From Hymenobacter piscis (GTDB taxonomy: Bacteria; Bacteroidota; Bacteroidia; Cytophagales; Hymenobacteraceae), in contig NZ_JAHHZN010000014.1 of assembly GCF_018760735.1 (NCBI RefSeq), forward strand, positions 1 through 64,000: a stretch of DNA of 64,000 bases, written 5' to 3'. Position 1 is the first letter of the stretch, and each line of letters opens with the position of its first letter. A program made the translations under genes and the position numbers. Below, piece after piece: positions 15,974 through 25,018 of this stretch. The notes under the pieces were generated by a model. It did not search any database and had not been told where the DNA came from. It saw nothing but the letters and a program-made list of their open reading frames with translations.

Positions 15974-16383
15974 CTACCGCTGTTCTGAATTTCTCCCGGG
16001 CTGCCTTACTGATTGGCATCGCCTTTCTGCTTTGTGCACTGATTGATGGTATTTGGTTTCAGGGGCTCCACACGTCGGCCCGGCTGGCGGGCTCGTCGGC
16101 ACTTTCCCCGAGCCTGGCCCTGAGCATGGCCACGCTCTGCATCTTCGTATTCTGGGTGCAGCAGCTGCGCCGGGACATTGCCGGCCGGCCGGTGGCCTGG
16201 GCCCTGCAGATCCACTGCTTTAGCTTGGCCATTATCACCACGACGGTTGCGCAGTGGTGGGTGTTCCTGCACCGGCCCGCTAACCTGGCGGCGGCGGTGG
16301 CACTTATCCCCGTCACGACGTTCATTGTGTCGCTGATAGCCCTGACGGCAGCGTACGTGCTAAACCGGGCTACCAGGGCCTGA
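15970..16383 (+). CDS. Four-span membrane protein (137 aa)
   Basis: Hydrophobic protein with about four predicted spans (AALLIGIAFLLCALIDGIWF; ALSMATLCIFVFWV; CFSLAIITTTVAQWWVFL; VTTFIVSLIALTAAYVL). It is translationally coupled to the preceding small membrane gene by an ATGA overlap. A strong hairpin (16404-16436) follows. No family recognised. Confidence 0.7.
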   Translation: MTTAVLNFSRAALLIGIAFLLCALIDGIWFQGLHTSARLAGSSALSPSLALSMATLCIFVFWVQQLRRDIAGRPVAWALQIHCFSLAIITTTVAQWWVFLHRPANLAAAVALIPVTTFIVSLIALTAAYVLNRATRA

Positions 16384-16403
16384 ACCCGGTCCTTAGCACT
16401 TGA

Positions 16404-16436
16404 AAGGGGCGTTGTGCACGATGCACAACGCCCCTT
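16404..16436. terminator. Strong stem-loop, probable terminator
   Basis: 15-bp perfect stem AAGGGGCGTTGTGCA / TGCACAACGCCCCTT with loop CGA, between convergent genes (16383 plus, 16465 minus). Confidence 0.75.
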
Positions 16437-16464
16437 CATGCTTTCTGCCTGTTGGCACCCGCAT

Positions 16465-16650
16465 TTAAAGAATTGGACCTCCTCGATCCTCCCAAGCCAG
16501 AAAAATGCTTCCGCACTCGCCGCATTGCAGCTGCCAAAGAATACAAAGCGGATACTCGCCCTCAACCTCACAGAAATGCAGCATCTCATCCCCGCAGCAG
16601 TTGCAGTAGTGAGCATACAGATTATCCTCCTGGCCGGGTTCGATGGGCAT
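16465..16650 (-). CDS. Small zinc-ribbon-like protein (61 aa)
   Basis: Carries two Cys pairs, CNCCG near the N-terminus and CGECG near the C-terminus, the arrangement of a zinc ribbon. The rest is acidic. It starts 10 bp after the gene 16660-16971 and may be co-transcribed with it. Function unknown; small zinc ribbons are common on mobile elements. Confidence 0.6.
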   Translation of the reverse strand: MPIEPGQEDNLYAHYCNCCGDEMLHFCEVEGEYPLCILWQLQCGECGSIFLAWEDRGGPIL

Positions 16651-16659
16651 GACAGCTTA

Positions 16660-16971
16660 CTACTCTTGCGTAGCCCTAAACTCGGCGCACGTTGACGGCA
16701 TCGAGCAATAACCACGCTCCCCTTCGGGAGCTAAACGAAAGTTACTGGCCCCGATACGAAGGGCCGTTTTGGCCGGGATTTCGCCCGATATAAAACCCAG
16801 ATCTACCCGCATGGCCAGTGCGCAGCCGCCGGCGCGCAGATCCTGGGAAGCGCCGTACTCCTGCTCCTCGGCGTACTTAGCACAACGCAGGCAGTTCGTA
16901 GCCTGCCAGTACTCGGCCTGGGTGCCGTTGCTGAACGGAACTACTGGGGTATTTACGCCGATGGCAGCCAT
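16660..16971 (-). CDS. Cys-containing phage/plasmid-type protein (103 aa)
   Basis: Pattern NCLRCAKY ... GGCALAMRVDLGFISGEIP ... CSMPSTCAEFR, with five conserved-looking cysteines. This arrangement is familiar from small proteins of phages and plasmids that probably bind a metal; I cannot give a family name. It lies between a membrane protein gene upstream (16996) and the zinc-ribbon gene downstream on the same strand. Confidence 0.65.
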   Translation of the reverse strand: MAAIGVNTPVVPFSNGTQAEYWQATNCLRCAKYAEEQEYGASQDLRAGGCALAMRVDLGFISGEIPAKTALRIGASNFRLAPEGERGYCSMPSTCAEFRATQE

Positions 16972-16995
16972 ATTGAGTCAGAAACTGTAAGGTGT

Positions 16996-17268
16996 TCAAT
17001 TTGAATTCTGCGCGCCGCGTCCCTGCAGGCGCAATAGATAATCCCGCCACAAACACAGGGCTACTCCCGTCATCCAGCAGTTTCCCAGCAGCAACACAGT
17101 CCAGGCTGTCCACGTCAGCCAGTAAGCCGGCAGGTTCAGCAGTTGACGTGGGAGGCTGGCCAGCACGATAATGCTGATGCCGGAGGCCAGCAGACCCACA
17201 TGCTTGTTCGACCATCCCTGCAGCAGTTGCCGGCCGTAGAGCAGCCGCAAAATCCGTATCAGCTGCAT
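16996..17268 (-). CDS. Three-span membrane protein (90 aa)
   Basis: Hydrophobic segments HVGLLASGISIIVLASL, YWLTWTAWTVLLLGNCW and TGVALCLWRDYLL. The N-terminal part is basic. Same strand as the helicase upstream, with a gap of 102 bp. No family recognised. Confidence 0.6.
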   Translation of the reverse strand: MQLIRILRLLYGRQLLQGWSNKHVGLLASGISIIVLASLPRQLLNLPAYWLTWTAWTVLLLGNCWMTGVALCLWRDYLLRLQGRGAQNSN

Positions 17269-17370
17269 GGGGTATGCTTTTCCTGGTTTTTATGCAACTG
17301 CTGCTTGGCACTCTCTTCAGCTATGATTTCCTCCAGCTGTACTGTTGCTGCTGTTTTCATTTGTGAGCCG

Positions 17371-19074
17371 TTAAAAGAGAGAGTCTTTATCTAACCGTTC
17401 CTGCAGCTTTGCCAACCGCGCGTGTAATGCCTGCTCAGCTGGTATTTCCTGCCGTGGGCTACTGCTTACTACCGTTTTGCCCAGGGGCGCATCGACGGCC
17501 GCGGCTGGCGTTGGGGAGGGGAGTAGCACGGTGCCCCCGGTCCCGTAGCTCAGACTGATTTCCGGTCCCAGCACGAATCCGGCCGGCAGAGAGTCCACCG
17601 GCAGATGCAACCGGTGCCGGGCCCGGGTCAGGGCCACGTACAGCAGGTTGATTTCCTCCATCACCTTGCCCCGCTCGGTGGCCGTGGGCTCCTCGAATTC
17701 AAACTGCTCGATGTACTTGTTCAGCTTCGACTGGGTGATAAAGTCCGGGGTCAGCTGCACCTGGTCATACTCCAGTCCTTTGCAGCGGTGCACCGTGGAG
17801 AAATAGAGCTGGGCCTCGTCGCGGGCCCCGTCGGCAACGTGGCGGCGCTTCAACTCCTCAATCAGGCTGATTACCTGGTTGCCGTACTCCTCGACAATCT
17901 GAATCATCATCAGCAGCTGCGCATCCTCCGTCTGCTCGGCATACTCCGACAGCTCATCCAGACTCTTCATCCGCCGAATCAGCGGGTCGCGGATACCCTC
18001 CGTGCGGCCGTTGTAGAGGCTCAGCACGTCGTACAGGCTGGCTCCCTCGTCGGCGTAGGTGTAGGAGTTGATATTCCCCTCGAAATAAAGTGCCTTCAGG
18101 CTGTTGCGGTGGGCTGTTAAGTATTCGATTGCCTTTAGCAGCAGGGCCAAATTCGTGCGGCCGATAACAGCTTTCGTCTGGCTGCGCTCCGGCGCCCTGG
18201 ACGCCCCTAGCACCTGCAGCGGCTGGGTTTCCCCCAACTCGGTTTTCCAGCTCAGCACCCGGGAGGCCAGGGCCGCAATCGAGTTCCCGAAGCGGAAGCT
18301 GGTGCTCAGCTGCAGGGCGGCAAAATCGGCCTTTTCCAAGGAATTAACCGCAAAACGCCAGCCGTAAATCTGCTGATGGGCGTCACCGACCAGAATTTTC
18401 GTCGCCTGCTGCTTTAGGAAGACGTCCAGCATCACGCCGGACGCATCCTGTCCTTCATCGAACAAGATGTAGTGGTGCGGAAGCTGGACCTCCAGCAGCT
18501 GGAACTTCTTCAGATAGAAGTCGTGGGTTATCTCGATTTCCGCCCGCTCCATCATGGCCAGCATCTGCCGGGTAAACGTGGTAATGGTCGGCAGATGCTC
18601 CCGCACAAACTCCCGCGCCTTGGCATCGGCTACCGTGCTGAGGTAATCCAGGTCCGTCACCTTGCGTGCCGGCATGTTGCAGAAATACGCCACGTACTTG
18701 TTGATGTGACTAGCCAGGACGTATTCCTGATTTCGCTCGGCCCCGGTGCCTTTGGGCAGCTCCAGCAGCTCCACCAGTTCGTAGGCCCGGTAGCCTGTCT
18801 TGTGCAAGCGGTACTTGCTCCCCTTTACCACGTAGCCAAAGGCCAGCGAGTGGGCCGTTTCCACCTGCACATTGCTCACGCCGGCCGCGGCAAACTTGCG
18901 CTGGGCCTCCAGCTTCACGGTCCGGTTGAACGCCAGGTACAGAATCCGCGCCGCAGCGGGCTGCCGCCGCGCATACTCCACAACCGTCGTCGTTTTGCCA
19001 GACCCGGCTACGGCGTTGATTTTCAAGTTGCCGGTTGCCGCAACGATATTTTTCTGTTCTTCAGTAAGCTGCAT
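17371..19074 (-). CDS. UvrD/Rep-family (SF1) DNA helicase
   Basis: 567-residue ATP-dependent helicase. Motif I AGSGKTTT (near residue 25), motif II DEGQDAS, motif III GDAHQQIYGWR, motif IV-like FRFGNSIA, motif V VHRCKGLEYDQV, motif VI LLYVALTRARHRL. The length is shorter than UvrD/PcrA and fits the F-box-helicase-like/UvrD-like subgroup found on mobile elements. A disordered tail with poor conservation closes it. A small gene of unknown function lies directly upstream (19087-19404, 12 bp gap). A likely role in recombination or repair of the element is inference. Confidence 0.9.
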   Translation of the reverse strand: MQLTEEQKNIVAATGNLKINAVAGSGKTTTVVEYARRQPAAARILYLAFNRTVKLEAQRKFAAAGVSNVQVETAHSLAFGYVVKGSKYRLHKTGYRAYELVELLELPKGTGAERNQEYVLASHINKYVAYFCNMPARKVTDLDYLSTVADAKAREFVREHLPTITTFTRQMLAMMERAEIEITHDFYLKKFQLLEVQLPHHYILFDEGQDASGVMLDVFLKQQATKILVGDAHQQIYGWRFAVNSLEKADFAALQLSTSFRFGNSIAALASRVLSWKTELGETQPLQVLGASRAPERSQTKAVIGRTNLALLLKAIEYLTAHRNSLKALYFEGNINSYTYADEGASLYDVLSLYNGRTEGIRDPLIRRMKSLDELSEYAEQTEDAQLLMMIQIVEEYGNQVISLIEELKRRHVADGARDEAQLYFSTVHRCKGLEYDQVQLTPDFITQSKLNKYIEQFEFEEPTATERGKVMEEINLLYVALTRARHRLHLPVDSLPAGFVLGPEISLSYGTGGTVLLPSPTPAAAVDAPLGKTVVSSSPRQEIPAEQALHARLAKLQERLDKDSLF

Positions 19075-19086
19075 GTGCTTCCGACC

Positions 19087-19404
19087 TCAAGCAGTTTTAG
19101 AAATCATACCTCGCAAGCTCTCCAGGAACTCATAATATTCCGGCGCGGCTTCCGCTGCCCAGTACAGGCCTAACTCCCCCCAGTCTCGGATGTACACCAG
19201 CATCTTACCCTGGTGGGTGCCGATATAGACTCCAGCCCCCTGTTCATCTTCGCGCTGGGCCGGCACAGTTCGCAGGATGGTATCAGCCAGCTCCCCCGTA
19301 ATCTGGTTCCCTAACAAGATGTTCTTGCCTTCCGCTACAATAGCTCCTTGGGCAATAAGTGCAGCCGTGGCTGCATCGGCGACTAATCGCTGCGCGTAAT
19401 CCAT
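19087..19404 (-). CDS. Unknown 105-residue protein
   Basis: Small soluble protein (MDYAQRLVADAATAALIAQG...VYIGTHQGKMLVYIRDWGELGLYWAAEA). Start ATG at 19404. It is 12 bp upstream of the UvrD-like helicase on the same strand, so the two form an operon. No family recognised. Confidence 0.65.
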   Translation of the reverse strand: MDYAQRLVADAATAALIAQGAIVAEGKNILLGNQITGELADTILRTVPAQREDEQGAGVYIGTHQGKMLVYIRDWGELGLYWAAEAAPEYYEFLESLRGMISKTA

Positions 19405-19487
19405 AATGAGACGTTAGAGTGGGGATATAAAGTTAAACAAAATGTAATAATAAACTCATATTTAACAGGGGAATAATTTGCCCTTGG

Positions 19488-19505
19488 TTCCTCCTCCTAC
19501 CGCCC
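19488..19505 (+). repeat. Dispersed pyrimidine motif, weak copy
   Basis: TTCCTCCTCCTACCGCCC in the divergent intergenic region between 19404 and 19566. Confidence 0.35.
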
Positions 19506-19530
19506 GGCCCAGCTCACCAGAATAGTCGCG

Positions 19531-19538
19531 TAATTTTG
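19531..19538 (+). promoter_or_regulatory. Possible -7 element of the 19566 gene
   Basis: TAATTTTG matches the Bacteroidetes TAnnTTTG consensus exactly, 28 bp before the ATG. No matching -33 TTG is seen at the usual distance. Confidence 0.35.
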
Positions 19539-19565
19539 CCCGGTTGTATCCTGGTCAGCATGTAG

Positions 19566-21080
19566 ATGAAAGAGCTGAAGACTTTAGTTAAAATCGTCAC
19601 GGACCGCCGGTTGGACACGCTGCCGCTGCTGAATTTCAGCGAAAGCAGTAGTCCTGGCAAGGATTTTCGGTTAATCCGGATGTTGGATAGCCCTACCGTC
19701 ATCACCCAGACGCAGCTGGTAAAGGGCTTGTATGGCGGAACGGATACAAAAAGTGCTGCTTCTTTCCGAAAGCTTAAGTCCCGGGTTCAGCAGAAATTAC
19801 TGAATCAGCTCTACTTTCTTGACCAGTCCGACCCGCGCCACCTGGCTGTGAAGAAATATGATCAGAAATGTCTGAGCACGCTGCACCAGGCAAAGATTCT
19901 CGTTGGGGAGGGGGAATATAAGTTGGCCGAGAAGCTATTCCGTAAAGCCCTGCGCCTCGCAGAAGAAGCCGAATTCACGCACTACAGCATCTTGGGCTTT
20001 ACCATCCTGCGCAAGCTGTACGTGGAGATGAATAACCCAGCTCGCTTCCGGTGGGTGAATCAGCAGCTGCAGGACTTTCTGGCCAAACAACTTCTGGAAA
20101 ACGAAGCGGAGCAACTGTACGTCGAGTGCAAAATAGCACTCAACGATAAGGTGCAATACCGCCGGTTTATCTTAGACCAGCTGCCCCAGATTATTGAGCG
20201 CCTAGAAGCAATTCACCAGGAAGTAAACAGCTACAACACGTTTCACCCGCTGTACACGATCCGCCTCATGAAGGAGGAGTTGCAGGGTAACTATACCGAG
20301 ATTATCCGCCTCACCTCCGAGGTTGAGCAGCTGTGCCAGCAAGGCAAAATCAATCTGCGCCGGCTCGATAAGCGCTTCAACAACTATATCAGCGTGTTTG
20401 CCCACCTGCACAACAAGCAGGCGGAACAAGGCTTACAACTGGCGGAAGAATATTTCAAAAACTTCCACTACTCCTCCGGCAACTGGTTCTATTTCCTAGA
20501 AACCTATCTGCTGCTGGCCATCCACGCGCACAATTACAGCACCGCCCTGGCTTTACTGCAGCAGGCCCACCAAAACCCTTACTTCAATAAGCAGCGGGAC
20601 GCCGCGCAGCAGCGGTGGGAGCTGTACGAAGCCTACCTGCAGTTCATAAAGCCGGCCATTTCCCCGCTAAAGATGCGCGCCTTTAGTCAGTTCGTGCAAA
20701 AAGTGCCGTCGTATAGCCGCGACAAGCAGGGCCAGAATGTGGCTATTTTGATTTTGCAGTTCCTCTACTTCCTTAATACAGGCGACATCGACGGGTTCAC
20801 CGCCCGACTGGACGCCCTGCGCAAGTATGAGCAGCGCCACCTGCGCGACCCCGCCACGCTGCGCACCCAATTATTCTTCCGCCTCATTTTCATGAGCATG
20901 AAGGAAGGTTTTGATATGCGCCGGGTGGCTCCCAAAGCCCAGCCGTTGCTGGAACGGCTTCGAGCTACCCCGCACCCTGGCCAGGCGTACGGCGAAATTG
21001 AGATCATCCCGTACGAACACCTCTGGGACCTGATTGTGAACATCCTGCGGCGGCAGGAAAGGGCGGTAGGGGTTAAGTAG
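19566..21080 (+). CDS. Large TPR-like helical protein (504 aa)
   Basis: Almost entirely α-helical, with tetratricopeptide-like pairs (AEKLFRKALRLAEEAEF; GLQLAEEYFKNF; ALALLQQAHQNPYF). No signal peptide. The N-terminal 60 residues (DTLPLLNFSESSSPGKDFRLIRMLDSPTV) are unlike TPR. Similar architecture is seen in unnamed proteins of Cytophagales. It is isolated on the plus strand. Its extreme 3' end runs through a sequence resembling the reverse of the dispersed motif. Function unknown; protein-protein scaffolding is likely. Confidence 0.8.
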   Translation: MKELKTLVKIVTDRRLDTLPLLNFSESSSPGKDFRLIRMLDSPTVITQTQLVKGLYGGTDTKSAASFRKLKSRVQQKLLNQLYFLDQSDPRHLAVKKYDQKCLSTLHQAKILVGEGEYKLAEKLFRKALRLAEEAEFTHYSILGFTILRKLYVEMNNPARFRWVNQQLQDFLAKQLLENEAEQLYVECKIALNDKVQYRRFILDQLPQIIERLEAIHQEVNSYNTFHPLYTIRLMKEELQGNYTEIIRLTSEVEQLCQQGKINLRRLDKRFNNYISVFAHLHNKQAEQGLQLAEEYFKNFHYSSGNWFYFLETYLLLAIHAHNYSTALALLQQAHQNPYFNKQRDAAQQRWELYEAYLQFIKPAISPLKMRAFSQFVQKVPSYSRDKQGQNVAILILQFLYFLNTGDIDGFTARLDALRKYEQRHLRDPATLRTQLFFRLIFMSMKEGFDMRRVAPKAQPLLERLRATPHPGQAYGEIEIIPYEHLWDLIVNILRRQERAVGVK

Positions 21081-21192
21081 GCTAGGCCCGGGGCCAGACG
21101 CGCAGGAACCCGCCCTCTTTCGAGACGCGGGTTCCTGGTTCTCCGTCATCAGTACATCACCACTGATAACCGGGGCAATATAGGTGCCGCAT

Positions 21193-21882
21193 TCAGATGC
21201 GCGCCAATTCTGCCTCGTAATACGCCCGGTGCTGGGCGTACCACTCCGGCTCATCCTGCTCCCACTGGCGCATCTTCTGCTGCAGATCCTGGCGGTTTGC
21301 CTGGCGCGCGGCCCGCTGGTCCCGGGCCAGCTGCCGGCGGACCTCCCGCCTCCGGAGCCGCTGCGGCAGCCGCTCGATGAGCTGCCGGCGGACATACTGG
21401 CTGATTTCCTCCAGGGGAATGTGGTCGGCCGCCGTCAGCCAGGCGCTCAGCTCGAAGTCCCGCAGCTTACTCAGCCCTTTTTCCCCACGGCCCCTCAAAA
21501 ACTGCTTGATTTCGGAGCCCAGCAACAGCAGTGCCAGCGGCCCCCGTTCCCGTAGCGGGCTTACCTGTGCTACTCGTATTGGCACCAGGCCGGCACCACT
21601 GGCCACCGTGATGCCGACCCATGCCGGCAGCATCTGCTGCAGGCGCTGCTGGTGCCGTTCGGTTACGATAAAGGTGACATAATCAAAGGCCCGAGCGTAG
21701 TAGAATAGCTGCGTTTCGGCCCGCTTCAGCGTGTCCCCGTCTCCCTTCAGTTCGTAACAGTGCATGCTCTCGCTGGTGATGTGCACCACGTCGGCCCGGG
21801 TTGCCCCGGTGTCTAGCTCGTCAATGTGGACGCCGCCGGCTAACTGGGGGTATAGCTGCCGCCGAATTTCGCTGTCATTCAT
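21193..21882 (-). CDS. sce7726-like protein (PD-(D/E)XK nuclease fold)
   Basis: 229 residues. The N-terminal 60 residues match the sce7726 pattern: an early DELDTGATRADVVHI, then CYELKGDGDTL, giving the D...ExK catalytic triad of PD-(D/E)XK nucleases, then Q..YY....DYVTFIV. The C-terminal 60 residues form a charged helix (RREVRRQLARDQRAARQANR). Its ATG overlaps the stop of the preceding small gene (ATGA), so they are co-translated. The biological target is not known; a DNA-end or defence-related function is inference. Confidence 0.8.
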   Translation of the reverse strand: MNDSEIRRQLYPQLAGGVHIDELDTGATRADVVHITSESMHCYELKGDGDTLKRAETQLFYYARAFDYVTFIVTERHQQRLQQMLPAWVGITVASGAGLVPIRVAQVSPLRERGPLALLLLGSEIKQFLRGRGEKGLSKLRDFELSAWLTAADHIPLEEISQYVRRQLIERLPQRLRRREVRRQLARDQRAARQANRQDLQQKMRQWEQDEPEWYAQHRAYYEAELARI

Positions 21883-22124
21883 CCCAACGCATATTTTGGC
21901 AGCTTCAGTAGCCGCTGCAGGTGCTCATCCCGTTGCTGCTCAGTCGCAAACCCGCGCTGCAGCACGTACCAGTTTCTGCGCTGGCCATACTTGGCCCGGA
22001 TGACTGGTTTATACACCCGTACGGTGCCCGTGTTCTGCTGATTGCGCTCAATACTACTGGTGTGAAACGGCTCAATTAGCATGTAGCCCTGATCCAGCAG
22101 GGTTTCCTGTTGCTTGCTATCCAT
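21879..22124 (-). CDS. Unknown 81-residue protein coupled to sce7726 gene
   Basis: Basic/polar small protein (TVRVYKPVIRAKYGQRRNWYVLQRGFATEQQRDEHLQRLLKLPKY). A short β-sheet plus helix arrangement is likely. Stop-start overlap with the sce7726-like gene indicates a functional link. No family recognised. Confidence 0.7.
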   Translation of the reverse strand: MDSKQQETLLDQGYMLIEPFHTSSIERNQQNTGTVRVYKPVIRAKYGQRRNWYVLQRGFATEQQRDEHLQRLLKLPKYALG

Positions 22125-22145
22125 GAAAAGAACGCTACTGGTGAG

Positions 22146-22499
22146 TTAAGGCTTTAAGTCGGTGTAGCGCCAGCCCTGGAATCCAGTATGAGCTATTGGC
22201 GAAATAGGCCGCCATACGGCCAGGATTACTTTTTTACCACTTATGATGGCCGGGTTTTCCTGATCTGCTCCGTGCCTGAGTATGTCCTCATCGGAGAAAT
22301 CCAGGATGGTAAAGTAGCCCCGCACAAAACCGCTGTGGATCATGAAACAGAGTTGGCCGGGCCCGCTTTCTTTGGGATAGTGCCGACAGCTGAAGCTCCA
22401 GAAATCGTCCTCGCTGTCGCAGCCCTGCAGAATCTTCTCGACGTCCGCCCAGTGCCGCAATTCGCCCCGCTGGGGAATGGTGGTAAGCAGATTTTTCAT
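22146..22499 (-). CDS. Unknown 117-residue protein
   Basis: Mixed α/β protein with WADVEKILQGCDSEDDFWSFSCRHYPKE... FVRGYFTILDFSDED... VILAVWRPISPIAHTGFQGWRY. The size and the central hydrophobic strand pattern are loosely like ASCH/PUA-type RNA-binding domains, but I would not assign it. It is 21 bp upstream of the next gene on the same strand, so probably the first gene of the 22499-21193 operon. Confidence 0.65.
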   Translation of the reverse strand: MKNLLTTIPQRGELRHWADVEKILQGCDSEDDFWSFSCRHYPKESGPGQLCFMIHSGFVRGYFTILDFSDEDILRHGADQENPAIISGKKVILAVWRPISPIAHTGFQGWRYTDLKP

Positions 22500-22543
22500 G
22501 CTGACCTCTTACTTCATCTTCGGTACAGGAAACACGCCTGGCA

Positions 22544-22906
22544 TCAGTTACCGTAGCTTCTCATTGCTTGGATATACTCAAAGCCAGCTGGCCCAATCCG
22601 TTCAGTAAACAACGTCCCTTCTAAAACAAAGCCCTGGTCAATCCGCCGGTTTATCTGCGCGCTTACAGAGTCAGCATTGGTACCGTGCACGATGATAAAC
22701 CCACGCCCGTAGGGTGAGCTATTGGGACGGTCAGTGGGGGTTGGTATAACCGCTTGGTCGATGTCAGCATCCTCATTGAGTGCTGCCCCGTGAATGGCCT
22801 TTGCTGCGTCGTTAGATTCGTTTGCAGGCCTTAAGAAGAAGCAAAACAGGCTGAATAAAGCCAATACCAAGGCGCACCCTAACAAGATTGATACAGAAGC
22901 TCGCAT
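22544..22906 (-). CDS. Membrane-anchored DUF1737-like protein (120 aa)
   Basis: Start at 22906 (MRASVSILLGCALVLALFSLFCFFL), giving one N-terminal membrane span. The C-terminal 50 residues (GFIIVHGTNADSVSAQINRRIDQGFVLEGTLFTE...FEYIQAM) follow the DUF1737 pattern (Vxxxi.eGw.p.Gg...yyQAm), a small β-α domain found alone or fused to other domains. Preceded by a 438-bp non-coding region. Function unknown. Confidence 0.65.
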   Translation of the reverse strand: MRASVSILLGCALVLALFSLFCFFLRPANESNDAAKAIHGAALNEDADIDQAVIPTPTDRPNSSPYGRGFIIVHGTNADSVSAQINRRIDQGFVLEGTLFTERIGPAGFEYIQAMRSYGN

Positions 22907-23301
22907 GATGTGTTGAAATGAAATGGAAGATGTACTTGAAAACGCACGCATCACACCTGTCAAACCGTGCCTCCATCTGCTGGTGCACCCACCAGCGTAA
23001 GCACAAAGACTTTCCACATGAATGAAAAAACTCAGAACAAGTGGGCTCAACGGCATGCAATGGCGCCGGCAACACCTACGCGCAGTCAGGCACGATGTAA
23101 CTCTGAGCTGAATAAAACGGGGCGGTAGGGAAGGAAGGGGCTGGCTGGGTGGCCAGCGACAGTTGCAGTAAAACGTGTTTCATATATCGCATTTAGTTAA
23201 TCCAAAGTTAATATTTTTTATCAATGAGCTTTCCTACCTCTGCCCGAATTGCTACTTTTGCGGCGGAGGATTCAGCCGGCTTAAGTCGTTCTGCATCGGT
23301 G
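22907..23301. other. Long non-coding stretch
   Basis: No convincing gene on either strand; open frames here have shadow-like composition. It holds one reverse copy of the dispersed motif (23119-23138), an AT-rich patch (about 23185-23220) and an exact TAnnTTTG element (TACTTTTG, 23253-23260), about 40 bp before the stem-loop terminator at 23302. A very short transcript is possible but not supported further. Confidence 0.5.
23119..23138 (-). repeat. Dispersed pyrimidine motif, copy
   Basis: Minus strand CCTTCCTTCCCTACCGCCCC, in the non-coding region upstream of the DUF1737-like gene. Confidence 0.5.
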
Positions 23302-23345
23302 AAAAACTACTGCTCCGCCGTTCTGCCGGCGGAGCAGTAGTTTTT
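23302..23345. terminator. Bidirectional terminator overlapping stop codon
   Basis: 19-bp stem AAAAACTACTGCTCCGCCG / CGGCGGAGCAGTAGTTTTT with a 6-nt loop. The TGA of the DUF4942 methyltransferase overlaps its right edge. Confidence 0.85.
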
Positions 23346-24994
23346 CAGGCGGCCAGGTCCAACAGGCTTAGCTGCGTGCCGGGGCCGGCCAGCCGCCGTA
23401 CAACGGGCGCGGGGGCCAACTCGGGGGCCGGGGTGGCCGCCGGCTCGGGCTCGGGAGCAAACGGGCTGCGCGTACGCTGCTCATACGCCCTCATTTCCGG
23501 CTCCGGAAGCCACTGCTTGCCGGCACAGGCCGCCAGGTTGAATTCTTGCCAAAGGAACTCCGACCGAAATTCGAGATGAAGGGTGCCTTTCTTAAAAAAG
23601 CGAATGTTAAAAAACTCGCTCTGGCACTCGTTGTAGAAACTGCCTTTTCTCACCCGGCCCAGGTTGCGAAAGCGCGTTTCCAGCGCCTGGGCAATCGTGT
23701 AGCACTGCTCATAGTCGCGGCCGGTGAGGTAGCACATGACCTTATCGACGTCTGATAGCTGGCCATGGCGCGAAACGGAAAACGTGTCCATGTGTTTGCA
23801 CAGCTGCACCCAGTACGGCAGGATGATTCGTCGATTGACCTTCCAGCGGGAGTTGGTTTTCCATCCCTCCTGATAGGCCCGGTTTTCCTTGTAATAGGCG
23901 GTAAACTCATCGAAAACATCCGTCACGGCCTCCTTCATGATCGTACCGGTGTTGGCCATTACCATACTCATCAGCGACCAGACGCTTTCGTGGGTAACCT
24001 CCATGTAGCCCTGGGCCCGCGCAAAGGCGGTAAAGTTCTCCTGCACCTTCTGGGTGAGGTATTTCTTGATGTGGAGCTTATCGAAGATGGCCCCCCATAT
24101 TTCCTGCCGCATGGCTTCCGTAAACTCATTGTAGCAGCTGGCGTAGCTGCCGCGGCTGGTGCGCTTGCCTACCACTTCCTGCGCCACTTCCCAGGCCGAC
24201 CGGTACTCGCTTTTTACCAGTCCTTTGCCGTAGAAATTGATGCCGTCGATGGCCTTTAGCAGCGCCACAAACTGCTCCTTCAGCTGGTCGAACTGCACCA
24301 TCATGTTACCAATCACGTCCCGGGTGGCCACCTGGTCTTGGTACAGGTGCTCGCCCAGCTCCGCGTGCTTTTCCCGGCCCTTGCTTTCCCACTCGAACGC
24401 GAACGGGCTTTCCTGCTTGGGCTTTTTCAACCGGATCAGGCTTACCTCAACATCGGTCGGGCGCTCGGCCTGCAGGAACACCTGGCCCAGCTCCTCGCTC
24501 TGGCCGTACTGCTCGATGAGGCGGGCCAGCTGCTGGCGCGTCTTGGTGTAGGGGTTGCGCAGGGTTTCCGAGTTGCACAGCGCCACCACGTCACCCCCGG
24601 CCCCCACCACCTGCCAGGCTTTAAGAATGTGCTTATCGGCGCAGCTGAAGGGGGGATTCATCAGTATCAGGTCGAAGATGGTATCCCCCTCATAGGTTAG
24701 AAAATCCTCCCCGACGAGGCGGTAATTCTTGCCCTGCAGCGTGGCTTTCAGGTCCGGGTCCACTTCGCAGCAATACAGCTTGGCCTGGCCCCGGTCGTAG
24801 TAGTTCTTGTTCAGCCGCTTTTCTACGAACTCCAGCAGGGCCCCGCTGCCGGCGCCGGGGTCAAAGATCGTCCGACCGCTCAGGTTCAGTACCTGGTGAG
24901 GAAACGGGCGCTCCCGCTGCTCGAAATAGGGCTCCAGCATCTTTTCGATAACGGCGGCAGGGGTCGGAAAGAACTCGGGATGAAACATGCGCAA
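23345..24994 (-). CDS. N6-adenine-type DNA methyltransferase with DUF4942 domain
   Basis: 549 residues. The methyltransferase domain is N-terminal: SAM-binding DPGAGSG (45-51), acidic CEVDP (76-80), catalytic MNPPF (112-116). The NPPF motif indicates amino-group (N6-adenine or N4-cytosine) methylation. The central and C-terminal 300 residues (LLKAIDGINFYGKGLVKSEYRSAWEVAQ ... DEFTAYYKENRAYQEGWKTNSRWKVNRRIILPY) match DUF4942, which is found fused to such methylases on plasmids and phages. A Pro/Ala-rich tail ends in LSLLDLA. No restriction partner is adjacent, so it is probably an orphan protecting enzyme. Driven by a shared-palindrome promoter. Confidence 0.85.
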   Translation of the reverse strand: MRMFHPEFFPTPAAVIEKMLEPYFEQRERPFPHQVLNLSGRTIFDPGAGSGALLEFVEKRLNKNYYDRGQAKLYCCEVDPDLKATLQGKNYRLVGEDFLTYEGDTIFDLILMNPPFSCADKHILKAWQVVGAGGDVVALCNSETLRNPYTKTRQQLARLIEQYGQSEELGQVFLQAERPTDVEVSLIRLKKPKQESPFAFEWESKGREKHAELGEHLYQDQVATRDVIGNMMVQFDQLKEQFVALLKAIDGINFYGKGLVKSEYRSAWEVAQEVVGKRTSRGSYASCYNEFTEAMRQEIWGAIFDKLHIKKYLTQKVQENFTAFARAQGYMEVTHESVWSLMSMVMANTGTIMKEAVTDVFDEFTAYYKENRAYQEGWKTNSRWKVNRRIILPYWVQLCKHMDTFSVSRHGQLSDVDKVMCYLTGRDYEQCYTIAQALETRFRNLGRVRKGSFYNECQSEFFNIRFFKKGTLHLEFRSEFLWQEFNLAACAGKQWLPEPEMRAYEQRTRSPFAPEPEPAATPAPELAPAPVVRRLAGPGTQLSLLDLAA

Positions 24995-25018
24995 AACGGG
25001 AAAAAGCGACTACTGAGA

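Noticed and set aside
23253..23345. Very short transcript from TACTTTTG to the terminator
   Set aside because: The -7 match is exact but no -33 element or conserved structure other than the terminator is visible; too weak to list as an RNA.
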